Assembly (NCBI RefSeq): GCF_900290275.1
Contig: NZ_LT985324.1
Span: 958,073 to 996,012, forward strand
Source of the DNA: Prevotella merdae
GTDB taxonomy: Bacteria > Bacteroidota > Bacteroidia > Bacteroidales > Bacteroidaceae
Length of the DNA: 37,940 nucleotides
Direction: 5' to 3'
The notes under the pieces: model-generated
Database searches by the model: none
The model's input: only the letters and a program-made list of their open reading frames with translations
Told to the model about the DNA's origin: nothing
Position numbers and translations under genes: made by a program
Shown here: piece after piece, positions 1 through 6,828 of the stretch
How positions within the stretch are numbered: position 1 is the stretch's first letter
How the letters are laid out: each line of letters begins with the position of its first letter

Positions 1-2
1 AC

Positions 3-89
3 AATGTGAAGAACAAACTCGTGCATTTGGTCACTGCCATGGCCAGAAACCGCCAGCTTTATACCCCAGAATATAAAATCTCAGCTTAA
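3..89 (+). CDS. C-terminal end of a probable transposase (partial)
   Basis: An open frame enters from the left edge and stops at a TAA at 87-89, giving 28 residues that end ...RNRQLYTPEYKISA. The pattern of a hydrophobic helix, a basic stretch and then a LYxPxY ending resembles the tails of IS110/IS116-type transposases, but the fragment is too short to be certain. Repeat-derived sequence starts about 45 bases after the stop, which fits an insertion-sequence neighbourhood. It could equally be the end of another basic protein. Confidence 0.4.
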   Translation, partial: NVKNKLVHLVTAMARNRQLYTPEYKISA

Positions 90-136
90 AATGAAAATAA
101 TGGTCAAAACATTTGGATTTTAACATAGAAAGCAGA

Positions 137-217
137 ATGCACAGAAGCCTACGGGTTTAAGATTTTGGAATCCACAGAATGGCCTACGCTTCGCGAGGCA
201 AGAATCCACAGAAATGA
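137..217 (+). repeat. Dispersed repeat R3, left copy
   Basis: This stretch begins near CACAGAAGCCTACGGGTTTA and runs through AATGGCCTACGCTTCGCGAG to AATCCACAGAAATGA. It matches the reverse complement of about 23103-23180 at nearly every base, and its first part also matches 22962-23000. It lies between genes and encodes nothing convincing. Confidence 0.8.
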
Positions 218-245
218 AGGGTATAAAGATAGTGCAAACCGAATG

Positions 246-327
246 GTATGGCATCCCTGCCATACCCACTCTGCCATGATTGTACAGCCAATTTAGTGGG
301 TATGGCAAGGATGCCATACCCTCCTAC
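246..327. repeat. Palindromic repeat R2, copy 1
   Basis: Two 25-base arms (246-270 and 295-319) form an almost perfect inverted repeat with one G-T-type mismatch around a 24-base loop. They begin GTATGGCATCC and end GGATGCCATAC. The 3' flank CCTCCTAC (320-327) is also present in the second copy at 5815-5904. The stem is long enough to fold strongly in RNA or single-stranded DNA, as in REP or MITE-like intergenic palindromes. Confidence 0.85.
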
Positions 328-478
328 TATATGTAAAGATTATTCTGAACTGTTACTTAGTAATGATGATTTGTATTCGACTTGGTGCTGCGGAGGCCGG
401 AGACCTCCGCTACTTATAGGTTCATAATTAAATCACTCCAAATATCGGACGAGCCTCTCTTTTCCCTTAACACAAGGA
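328..478. other. Intergenic stretch with a hairpin and an R4 fragment
   Basis: No gene is supported here. It holds a short GC-rich hairpin with 7-base arms (390-396 GCGGAGG and 404-410 CCTCCGC) that has no T tract. It also holds a piece at about 432-458 (ATCACTCCAAATATCGGACG) matching the reverse complement of 22855-22878, a dispersed repeat called R4 here. Confidence 0.6.
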
Positions 479-662
479 TTTTTCACTCTTCACTCTTCAC
501 TTAACTATTGGATTCTTCACTTTTCACTCTTCACTTAACTATTGGATTCTTCACTCTTCACTCTTCACTCTTCACTTAATAAACTATTGGATTCTTCACT
601 TTTCCCTTTTCACTTAATAAACTATTGGATTCTTCACTTTTCACTCTTCACTTTTCACTTAA
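479..662 (-). repeat. Dispersed tandem repeat R1 behind hemW
   Basis: This is a degenerate array of TTCACT(C/T)TTCAC units with an ATTGGATTCTTCAC anchor repeated four times. Read in the direction of hemW it is AAGTGAAGAGTGAA...GAATCCAATAG. The hemW stop TGA (655-657) lies inside the first unit. The same family occurs at 5915-5986 and 10169-10271. Confidence 0.85.
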
Positions 663-1782
663 CAAGCATCAAGTCGCTCATAACCGTATCGCTCACAAAC
701 AGGCCTTTTCTTGTCAGTCGCAAGTGGTTGTTACACAGCTCGATAGTGCCGTTGTTTAAACTATCGGTTGCAGACTGTAGAGCGTAGCGTTTGTGCTCGT
801 CGGAGAGGGCTTCGAGGTCAAGTCCCTCGACGGTTCGCATGGCTGTAGTAACGAGGTCGTTGTAATGGGTGTCGGCATCAATCTCCTCGTGCTCGGCAGG
901 CAACGAACCGCCCTCAATCGACAACATGTATTGTTGCAGATTGTCGATATTCCACGATCTGCGCTTGCCGTTGTACGAGTGGGCCGAGGCTCCAAAGCCC
1001 ATGTAGGGCACGTCGCGCCAGTAGCTGCTGTTGTGGATAGAGCGATAGCCAGGCTTGGCAAAATTGCTTATCTCGTAATGTTCGTAGCCATGCGCGGCAA
1101 GAAGGTCGATCAACGTGGAGTACATCAGCAGATAGGTATCCTCGTCAATCTGCTTTACCTTGCCGTCTTGCAGCATGCGATAGAGTGGGGTGCCCTCCTC
1201 GTACATCAGACAATAGGCCGAGATGTGGTTGGGCTCAAGGCTGAGGGCCGTCGTTATGTCGCGCGTCCAGTCGTCGATGTTCTCGTCGGGGAATCCAAAC
1301 ATCAAGTCGATGCTGATATTATCGATTCCTGCCTGGCGAATGGTTTGACAAGCCTCCATAGCCTGGCGTGCCGAATGGCGGCGGCGAAGGAAATGTAGGC
1401 GCTTGTCGTCGAAGCTCTGCACGCCCATGCTGATACGGTTGACGCCCAACGACCTTAGGGCCGAGACGTATTGGGGCGTAACGTCGTCGGGATTCATCTC
1501 CACAGTAATCTCGCGCACGTCGCCCGGATACACTTGCTGCACATGTCGCAATATCTGCTCCATGTCGGAGATGTGTAGAACCGAGGGGGTGCCGCCACCT
1601 AGATAGATGGTGTCGGTATTATGGTGGCTAAGACTGGCCTCGGACTTACTTCGGAGGTCCATCTCGCGCAAGAGGGCCTGGGTGTAGCGCTTGCTAAGCT
1701 CGGCACGTGTGGTGCTGTAGAATCCGCAATACACGCAACGGCTCTTGCAAAAGGGGATGTGTATGTAAATGCCTTTTTTCAT
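655..1782 (-). CDS. hemW: HemW-type radical SAM protein (haem chaperone)
   Basis: The 375-residue protein starts MKKGIYIHIPFC and carries the radical-SAM cluster motif CxxxCxYC at C12, C16 and C19, followed by a GF-Y-S stretch. LxLGGGTPS, the ISMGVQS motif and the LMFGFP motif follow in the order known for HemN/HemW proteins. Length near 375 and the lack of the longer N-terminal region of true HemN favour HemW, which binds haem and delivers it to respiratory enzymes, over coproporphyrinogen dehydrogenase. An in-frame ATG at 1812 exists, but 1782 gives the usual family start. A minus-strand TAATTTTG element at 1835-1842 is a plausible promoter. The last codon and stop lie inside repeat R1. Confidence 0.9.
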   Translation of the reverse strand: MKKGIYIHIPFCKSRCVYCGFYSTTRAELSKRYTQALLREMDLRSKSEASLSHHNTDTIYLGGGTPSVLHISDMEQILRHVQQVYPGDVREITVEMNPDDVTPQYVSALRSLGVNRISMGVQSFDDKRLHFLRRRHSARQAMEACQTIRQAGIDNISIDLMFGFPDENIDDWTRDITTALSLEPNHISAYCLMYEEGTPLYRMLQDGKVKQIDEDTYLLMYSTLIDLLAAHGYEHYEISNFAKPGYRSIHNSSYWRDVPYMGFGASAHSYNGKRRSWNIDNLQQYMLSIEGGSLPAEHEEIDADTHYNDLVTTAMRTVEGLDLEALSDEHKRYALQSATDSLNNGTIELCNNHLRLTRKGLFVSDTVMSDLMLVK

Positions 1783-1834
1783 TTGCTTGTCATTATATAA
1801 GGTGGAAACCACTTCTGGTGGATTATTTGTATTG

Positions 1835-1842
1835 CAAAATTA
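1835..1842 (-). promoter_or_regulatory. Bacteroidetes -7 element for hemW
   Basis: The minus strand reads TAATTTTG, matching the TAnnTTTG -7 consensus, about 53 bases before the chosen hemW start. I saw no clear -33 TTG at the right distance, so this is a partial match only. Confidence 0.5.
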
Positions 1843-1988
1843 CTAATAAAGTTTAAAATCTTATCATAAATCAATCGTTTTCTTTGGTATTGTGTTGCCA
1901 AATGTCTAACTTAGTAGTCGGATAGACACCCACCCCAAAGTCAATCCGCCATGAACAATTAATATTAACCATTTAAAACCTGAATTTT

Positions 1989-4148
1989 ATGAGGGTCTAT
2001 CAAACAAATGAGATTAAGAACATTGCCCTTCTTGGCAGTGCGGGTAGCGGCAAGACCACCCTTGCCGAGTCTATGCTTTTCGGTAGCGGAATAATCAAGC
2101 GCCGTGGAACGGTAGAAGCACACAATACTGTGAGCGACTACTTCCCAGTGGAGCACGAATATGGCTATTCGGTATTTCCTACCGTTTTCCATGTAGAATG
2201 GAACAACAAGAAATTGAATATTATAGACTGTCCGGGTAGCGATGATTTTATTAGTGGAGCCATCACAGCCCTGAACGTAACCGACCAGGCCGTTATCCTG
2301 ATAAACGGACAATATGGCCCTGAGGTTGGCACACAAAACAACTTCCGTTATACGGAGAAACTTCACAAGCCTGTAATCTTCCTCATCAACCAGCTGGATT
2401 CGGACAAGTGCGACTTTGACAACATTATTGCCAACATGCAGTCGATTTATGGTTCGAAGTGCGTGCAGATTCAATATCCTGTGAGCACGGGCGCCGGATT
2501 CAACGCCATCATCGACGTGCTGCTGATGAAGATGTACACTTGGAGTCCTGATGGAGGTATGCCTACCATAGTGGACATCCCTGAGGAGGAAAAGGAGAAG
2601 GCCCTGGAGCTGCACAAGACTCTGGTAGAGGCAGCTGCCGAGAACGACGAAACTCTGATGGAGAAATTCTTTGAGGAGGAGACTCTTACAGAGGACGAGT
2701 TGCGCGAGGGCATTCGCAAGGGACTTGTTACACGCTCTATCTTCCCCGTGTTCTGCGTTTGCGCAGGCAAGGACATGGGCGTAAGACGACTGATGGAATT
2801 CTTGGGCAACGTTGTACCTTTCGTAAGCGAGATGCCTAAGCTTCACAACACACGCGGCGAGGAAATCACCCCTGATTCGAACGGTCCGGAGTCTGTATAC
2901 TTCTTCAAGACTGGTTTGGAACCACATATTGGCGAGGTAAGCTACTTTAAGGTTATGAGCGGCAAGATTAAGTCGGGCGACGACCTGACCAACTCTGACC
3001 GCGGCTCGAAGGAGCGTATCGGCCAAATCTATGCTTGTGCCGGAGCTAACCGCATTCCGGTGGACGAGCTTGTTGCAGGCGACATCGGCTGCACAGTTAA
3101 GCTGAAAGATGTAAAGACAGGAAACACCCTAAACGGAAAGGATTGCGAATGGCGTTTCGACTTCATCAAATATCCTAACCCGAAGTTCTCTCGCGCTATT
3201 AAGGCCGTTAATACCGCAGAAACCGAGAAACTGATGGCTGCGTTGCTGAGAATGCACCAGGAAGACCCAACATGGCTGGTAGAACAGAGCAAGGAGCTGA
3301 GACAGACCATCGTTAGAGGCCAAGGCGAATTCCACCTGAGAACCCTGAAGTGGCGCCTGGAGAACAACGAGAAGCTGCAGGTTAAGTTTGAGCCTACACG
3401 CATTCCTTATCGCGAAACCATTACAAAGATGGCACGTGCCGAGTACAGACACAAGAAACAGTCGGGTGGTGCCGGACAGTTTGGAGAGGTGCATCTCATT
3501 ATAGAGCCTTATGCTGAGGGAATGCCCGACCCGACATCTTACAAGATCAACGGTCAGGAATTCAAGATCAACATCAAGGGTAGGGAAGAGGTTAGCCTTG
3601 AATGGGGCGGCAAGCTGGTCTTCATCAACTCGGTTGTTGGCGGAGCTATCGACACACGCTTTATGCCTGCCATATTGAAGGGTATTATGGACCGCATGGA
3701 GCATGGTCCGCTTACGGGCAGCTATGCACGCGACGTAAGAGTGATTGTTTACGACGGCAAGATGCACCCGGTTGACTCTAACGAGCTCTCGTTCATGCTT
3801 GCGGCACGCAACGCGTTCTCGGCAGCATTCAAGGAGGCTGGTCCTAAGATTCTTGAGCCTATATACGACCTCGAGGTTTATGTGCCTTCCGACTATATGG
3901 GCGACGTGATGAGCGACCTTCAGGGACGCCGCGCCTTGATTATGGGTATGGACAGCGAGGCTGGTTATCAGAAGCTTCAGGCTAAGATTCCTTTGAAGGA
4001 ACTGAGCAACTACTCTATCTCGTTGAGTAGCTTGACGGGCGGTAGAGCCTCGTTTACAACCAAGTTTGCAAGCTACGAGCTTGTTCCTAACGATTTGCAG
4101 CAGAAGCTTATCGAGGAGCATGCCGCAGAGACAACAGAAGAGGAATAA
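1989..4148 (+). CDS. fusA2: EF-G2, translation elongation factor G paralog
   Basis: The 719-residue protein has all the EF-G domains: a GTP-binding domain with P-loop GSAGSGKTT (16-24), domain II, and domains III-V including the GQGEFHLRTLKW and SGGAGQFGEV regions. It differs from housekeeping EF-G in catalytic places. Switch II reads DCPGSDDF (80-87), with Ser84 where EF-G has the catalytic His of DTPGH. The NKxD motif is NQLD (134-137). The RGITI switch I motif is replaced by EHEYGYSV. These match the Bacteroides EF-G2 paralog, reported to support translocation without GTP hydrolysis and to matter during carbon starvation; the same role here is inferred. It is followed by a terminator at 4241 and is probably monocistronic. 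I saw no clear promoter. Confidence 0.93.
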   Translation: MRVYQTNEIKNIALLGSAGSGKTTLAESMLFGSGIIKRRGTVEAHNTVSDYFPVEHEYGYSVFPTVFHVEWNNKKLNIIDCPGSDDFISGAITALNVTDQAVILINGQYGPEVGTQNNFRYTEKLHKPVIFLINQLDSDKCDFDNIIANMQSIYGSKCVQIQYPVSTGAGFNAIIDVLLMKMYTWSPDGGMPTIVDIPEEEKEKALELHKTLVEAAAENDETLMEKFFEEETLTEDELREGIRKGLVTRSIFPVFCVCAGKDMGVRRLMEFLGNVVPFVSEMPKLHNTRGEEITPDSNGPESVYFFKTGLEPHIGEVSYFKVMSGKIKSGDDLTNSDRGSKERIGQIYACAGANRIPVDELVAGDIGCTVKLKDVKTGNTLNGKDCEWRFDFIKYPNPKFSRAIKAVNTAETEKLMAALLRMHQEDPTWLVEQSKELRQTIVRGQGEFHLRTLKWRLENNEKLQVKFEPTRIPYRETITKMARAEYRHKKQSGGAGQFGEVHLIIEPYAEGMPDPTSYKINGQEFKINIKGREEVSLEWGGKLVFINSVVGGAIDTRFMPAILKGIMDRMEHGPLTGSYARDVRVIVYDGKMHPVDSNELSFMLAARNAFSAAFKEAGPKILEPIYDLEVYVPSDYMGDVMSDLQGRRALIMGMDSEAGYQKLQAKIPLKELSNYSISLSSLTGGRASFTTKFASYELVPNDLQQKLIEEHAAETTEEE

Positions 4149-4240
4149 TTGTATACTTAAAATTCGCAAGCGAAAGAAGTTATCGGAATTTATCGGAAGA
4201 TAACTCGCTTCGCTCATGAATATAATAGACATTGGTAGAC

Positions 4241-4283
4241 AGACGGTTCGGAATAGGGAGTACTTGTTTCGAACCGTCTTTTT
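4241..4283 (+). terminator. Intrinsic terminator after EF-G2
   Basis: The inverted repeat AGACGGTTCG (4241-4250) and CGAACCGTCT (4270-4279) runs directly into a T tract. It sits about 93 bases after the EF-G2 stop. Confidence 0.85.
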
Positions 4284-4414
4284 GTTGTGAAGACATGAGA
4301 ACGGGTGTTTAAAGACAGAAGAACATAAGGACAGGTTTTTTTGACAGACATAAGAACAGAAGAAGGCTCAGTGGAAAAGTACTGTGGATGTTTTTTTTGT
4401 TTCATAGTATTTTG

Positions 4415-4422
4415 TATCTTTG
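4415..4422 (+). promoter_or_regulatory. -7 element for the IS transposase
   Basis: TATCTTTG matches TAnnTTTG, with a TTTTG about 15 bases upstream, slightly closer than usual. It lies only 4 bases before the first ATG (4427), so the transcript would have almost no leader. An alternative start is the ATG at 4433. Confidence 0.55.
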
Positions 4423-4426
4423 CATT

Positions 4427-4816
4427 ATGAACATGCTTGAACAATTAGCCCGTATAGTTCTTCCCAAAGAAATACTGGACAATTTCGATATCGTCAAGAT
4501 AGAAACAGATGAGTCTGATATTGACTCAATGAGTATGACCATCTATCTAGACGAGCGTATGAATGCTTATCTCCAAAAATCTGATGACTACGAATCCAAA
4601 GGTTTTATGGATGCTGTACGCATAACTGATTTTCCGATTCGTGACCATAAAGTGATTCTTGTACTTCGTCGTCGTAGATGGAAAAACAAAGAAACAGGAG
4701 AAACATTTGTCGACCGTATTAGTGTTACCGAATCAGGAACCCGCTACTCGAAAGAGTTTGCGGCTTTTTTAAAAGAGACGTATGGACATATCCCCGACGA
4801 CCTGCCGTACGCTTGA
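4427..4816 (+). CDS. ISL3/ISAon1 transposase, N-terminal frame
   Basis: These 129 residues (from ATG 4427; the ATG at 4433 is also possible) match the small N-terminal protein of ISAon1-type elements: an acidic N-terminus, then a basic stretch with RRRRWK and a conserved KETYGHIP near the end. The frame overlaps the catalytic frame by 35 bases. Homologous continuity breaks right after YGHIP, where the other frame continues with TTCRTLERYYHV. It probably contributes DNA binding to the full transposase. No DDE residues are present in this part. Confidence 0.8.
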   Translation: MNMLEQLARIVLPKEILDNFDIVKIETDESDIDSMSMTIYLDERMNAYLQKSDDYESKGFMDAVRITDFPIRDHKVILVLRRRRWKNKETGETFVDRISVTESGTRYSKEFAAFLKETYGHIPDDLPYA

Positions 4817-5774
4817 GCGATACTACCATGTAAACTCCAATACGTTGGATAAACAATACAAGGATGTCTTGAGTGACTATCGTACCTGGTCAGAACTAGA
4901 ACATGCCGATGAATGGCTTGTCTTTCCTGACAACGTAGGTCGTAATTTGGCAATAGACGAGACCTCTATGTCTAACGGTGAATTGCGCACAATCGTCACC
5001 AACAGGGACAGACACGGAAAAGATCAATGTCTGGTTGCAATTGTCAAGGGTGTTAAGTCAGAGGACGTTATCAATGCCTTGAAGCATATACCGGAAGCAC
5101 TTCTGAATATCGTTGAGGAGGTTACATTAGATTTGTCAGACTCCATGAGAAAGATTGTTCGCACATGCTTTCCAAAAGCAATGAGAGTAATTGATAGATT
5201 TCACATACAGAAGCTTGCTTGCGATGCTGTGCAAGAAATGCGCATTAAGCATCGTTGGGATGCTATACAAGAGGCCAATGACGACATGGAGAATGCAAAA
5301 CTTGAAGGACGCGAATACGTGCCTTTTCGATATGAGAACGGAGATACGAGAAAGGAATTGCTAGCAAGGAGTAGGTATCTTCTTTTCAAATCAGGAGAGA
5401 AATGGACGCTGTCACAAAGCAAGAGAGCAGAGATCCTATTTAGAGAATATCCAGATTTGAAGACAGCTTATGGACTCTCGCATTCTTTGAGAATGATTTT
5501 CTCAAAAAATACTGTTAAGGATGCCGCAAGACTTTCTATGGCTAAATGGTACAACAAAGTGGAAGAAGCTGGCTTCCGTTCTTTCAATGTTATTGCTGCA
5601 ACATTCTATGAACATTACGATGATATTCTTAACTTTTATAAAAATAGATCATCTAATGCTGCAGCTGAATCCTTTAATGCGAAAATCAAAGCCTTCAGAG
5701 CATCACTAAGGGGTATCGTTGATGAAAAGTTCTTTCTGTATCGACTTGCAAAGATTTATGCTTATCCCCACTAA
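4782..5774 (+). CDS. ISL3/ISAon1 transposase, catalytic frame
   Basis: The 330-residue frame carries an ISL3-type DDE domain. The first Asp is in LAIDETSM, the second in LDLSDSMRKIV followed by VIDRFHIQKL, and the Glu is in NAAAESFNAKIKAF near the C-terminus. The frame's own ATG at 4782 is possible, but the first residues (MDISP) look out of register. Joining the N-terminal frame at YGHIP to TTCRTLERYYHV by a +1 shift at CCC-G (4795-4798) gives a natural full-length transposase. It is either expressed by frameshifting or inactivated by one extra C. Confidence 0.85.
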   Translation: MDISPTTCRTLERYYHVNSNTLDKQYKDVLSDYRTWSELEHADEWLVFPDNVGRNLAIDETSMSNGELRTIVTNRDRHGKDQCLVAIVKGVKSEDVINALKHIPEALLNIVEEVTLDLSDSMRKIVRTCFPKAMRVIDRFHIQKLACDAVQEMRIKHRWDAIQEANDDMENAKLEGREYVPFRYENGDTRKELLARSRYLLFKSGEKWTLSQSKRAEILFREYPDLKTAYGLSHSLRMIFSKNTVKDAARLSMAKWYNKVEEAGFRSFNVIAATFYEHYDDILNFYKNRSSNAAAESFNAKIKAFRASLRGIVDEKFFLYRLAKIYAYPH

Positions 5775-5814
5775 ATTTCCACTGACCCCAGAAGAACCTG
5801 TTTTTTAAGATATA

Positions 5815-5904
5815 GTAGGAGGGTATGGCATCCTTGCCGTACCCACTCTGCCATGATTATCCTGCCGATTTAGTGGGCATGGCAAGGATGCCATACCCTC
5901 CTAC
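5815..5904. repeat. Palindromic repeat R2, copy 2
   Basis: The 33-base arms (5815-5847 and 5872-5904) begin GTAGGAGGGTATGGCATCC and end with its complement, with two mismatches, around a 24-base loop. The core 74 bases match 246-319, including much of the loop (CTGCCATGATT). It sits 26 bases from the right end of the IS and just before an R1 tract, the same order as in the first copy. Confidence 0.88.
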
Positions 5905-5914
5905 AGTTTCCCAA

Positions 5915-5986
5915 ACTATTGGATTCTTCGTTCTTCACTCTTCGTTCTTCACTTCCACCATTAGATTCTTCACTCTTCACTTAACC
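5915..5986 (-). repeat. Dispersed tandem repeat R1, middle copy
   Basis: This has the same TTCACTCTTCAC and ATTGGATTCTTC composition as 479-662 and the same orientation, but it is more degenerate, with some units reading TTCGTTC. Here it is not next to the 3' end of a minus-strand gene. Confidence 0.75.
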
Positions 5987-6014
5987 TTTGCAATACAAAA
6001 AATATTTAAATCCT

Positions 6015-6044
6015 TTGTTCTTTCTTCTTTTTGCAGTAACTTTG
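6015..6044 (+). promoter_or_regulatory. Promoter of the GH25 lysozyme gene
   Basis: TTG (6015-6017), 19 bases and TAACTTTG (6037-6044) fit the Bacteroidetes consensus well. Transcription would start near the ATG at 6050, so the mRNA may be leaderless or nearly so. Confidence 0.7.
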
Positions 6045-6049
6045 CATAT

Positions 6050-6763
6050 ATGAAAAGAAATATATGTAAAATTATGATGGCTCTTTTGGGCCTAATATTC
6101 TTCACCCCGTCGTATGCTCAAAATTATAATGTGCAATGTGAGGACACTTGCTCTCATGTGCATGGCATAGATCTTAGCCATTATCAAGGCGAGGTTTTTT
6201 GGGAGGCTATAGGCGACAACTCGAAGATGGCTTATGTTTATCTTAAGGCTACCGAGGGCGGAGACCGTATAGACCACATGTACGAACAGAACATAGAACT
6301 GGCACACAAGTATGGCTTGAAGGTAGGGTCGTACCACTTCTTTCGTCCTAAGACTGATCTGACCAAACAGCTTGAGAACTTCAAGGCCCAATGCCGCCCA
6401 CATCAGCAAGACCTTATACCAATGATTGATGTAGAGGTGAAACAAGGATTGGGAACAGAGGCTTTCTGCGACTCGCTGCTGAAGTTTCTGGACATGGTTG
6501 AGGTGGCTTATCATCAGAAACCATTGGTTTATACAGGCACCAATTTCTACAATCGCTATCTTGCCGGCAAACTTAATGGCTACAAGCTTATGATAGCACA
6601 ATATTCGGCCAATGAGCCTGTCTTGATCGACGATAACGACTATCTGCTGTGGCAATATACTGGTAAGGGCCATATCGACGGCATAAGGGGATATGTGGAC
6701 AAGAGCCGATTTATGGGTCGTCATGGTCTGCGCGAGCTGCGCTTTATGCGACACCATAGGTAG
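6050..6763 (+). CDS. GH25-family lysozyme, secreted
   Basis: From ATG 6050 the protein has 237 residues. The start gives a proper signal peptide (MKRNICK, a hydrophobic core, then SYAQ), whereas upstream frames only translate a repeat. The mature part shows the GH25 muramidase pattern: HGIDLSHYQG with Asp41, VYLKATEGG with Glu69, GSYHFFRP, PMIDVEV with Asp127 and Glu129 as the likely catalytic pair, and a LWQYTGKG-IDGI-G-VD ending. It should cleave the glycan strands of peptidoglycan in the periplasm or outside the cell. The next gene starts 65 bases on with no terminator seen, so the two may be co-transcribed. Confidence 0.9.
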   Translation: MKRNICKIMMALLGLIFFTPSYAQNYNVQCEDTCSHVHGIDLSHYQGEVFWEAIGDNSKMAYVYLKATEGGDRIDHMYEQNIELAHKYGLKVGSYHFFRPKTDLTKQLENFKAQCRPHQQDLIPMIDVEVKQGLGTEAFCDSLLKFLDMVEVAYHQKPLVYTGTNFYNRYLAGKLNGYKLMIAQYSANEPVLIDDNDYLLWQYTGKGHIDGIRGYVDKSRFMGRHGLRELRFMRHHR

Positions 6764-6828
6764 GCGAGCAAGAATAGGGTAGAGAAGGATAAAAAAAAGA
6801 AAAACATAAAAAAAAATTTTAAATACTA

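Larger units (their letters stand above)
4365..5788 (+). mobile_element. ISL3-family (ISAon1-like) insertion sequence
   Basis: The ends are imperfect inverted repeats. The left end begins GGCTCAGTGGAAAAGTACTG, and the reverse complement of the right end begins GGGTCAGTGGAAATTTAGTG. Both are flanked by the same 8 bases, CAGAAGAA (4357-4364 and 5789-5796), the target duplication length usual for ISL3. The 1424-base element carries two overlapping transposase frames. The ends and duplication are intact, so the insertion looks recent. It landed in the loop of an inverted repeat (ACAGGTT at 4331-4337, AACCTGT at 5795-5801). Confidence 0.9.
5797..6049. other. Intergenic repeat mosaic before the lysozyme
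   Basis: No gene is supported in this stretch. It holds the rest of the hairpin broken by the IS, palindrome R2 copy 2, an R1 tract and the lysozyme promoter. Open frames reaching in from about 5825 translate the palindrome and are not credible. Confidence 0.75.

Noticed and set aside
120..317. Minus-strand 65-codon frame beginning MASLPYPL, and a similar N-terminus at 5825
   Set aside because: Both translate the R2 palindrome (and the first also R3). The shared protein start is explained by the DNA repeat, not by a gene family.
390..410. GC-rich hairpin as a terminator
   Set aside because: No T tract on either side and no gene ending just before it.
542..787. 81-codon frame rich in Ser, Leu, Phe and His
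   Set aside because: A direct translation of the TTCACTCTTCAC repeat, running antisense into hemW.
1965..4232. Long minus-strand frames of 353 and 367 codons antisense to EF-G2
   Set aside because: Shadow frames of a clear coding gene; no family features.
4765..4776. Classical -1 slippery heptamer T-TTT-TTA in the transposase overlap
   Set aside because: A -1 shift leads to the wrong frame; the catalytic frame needs +1.
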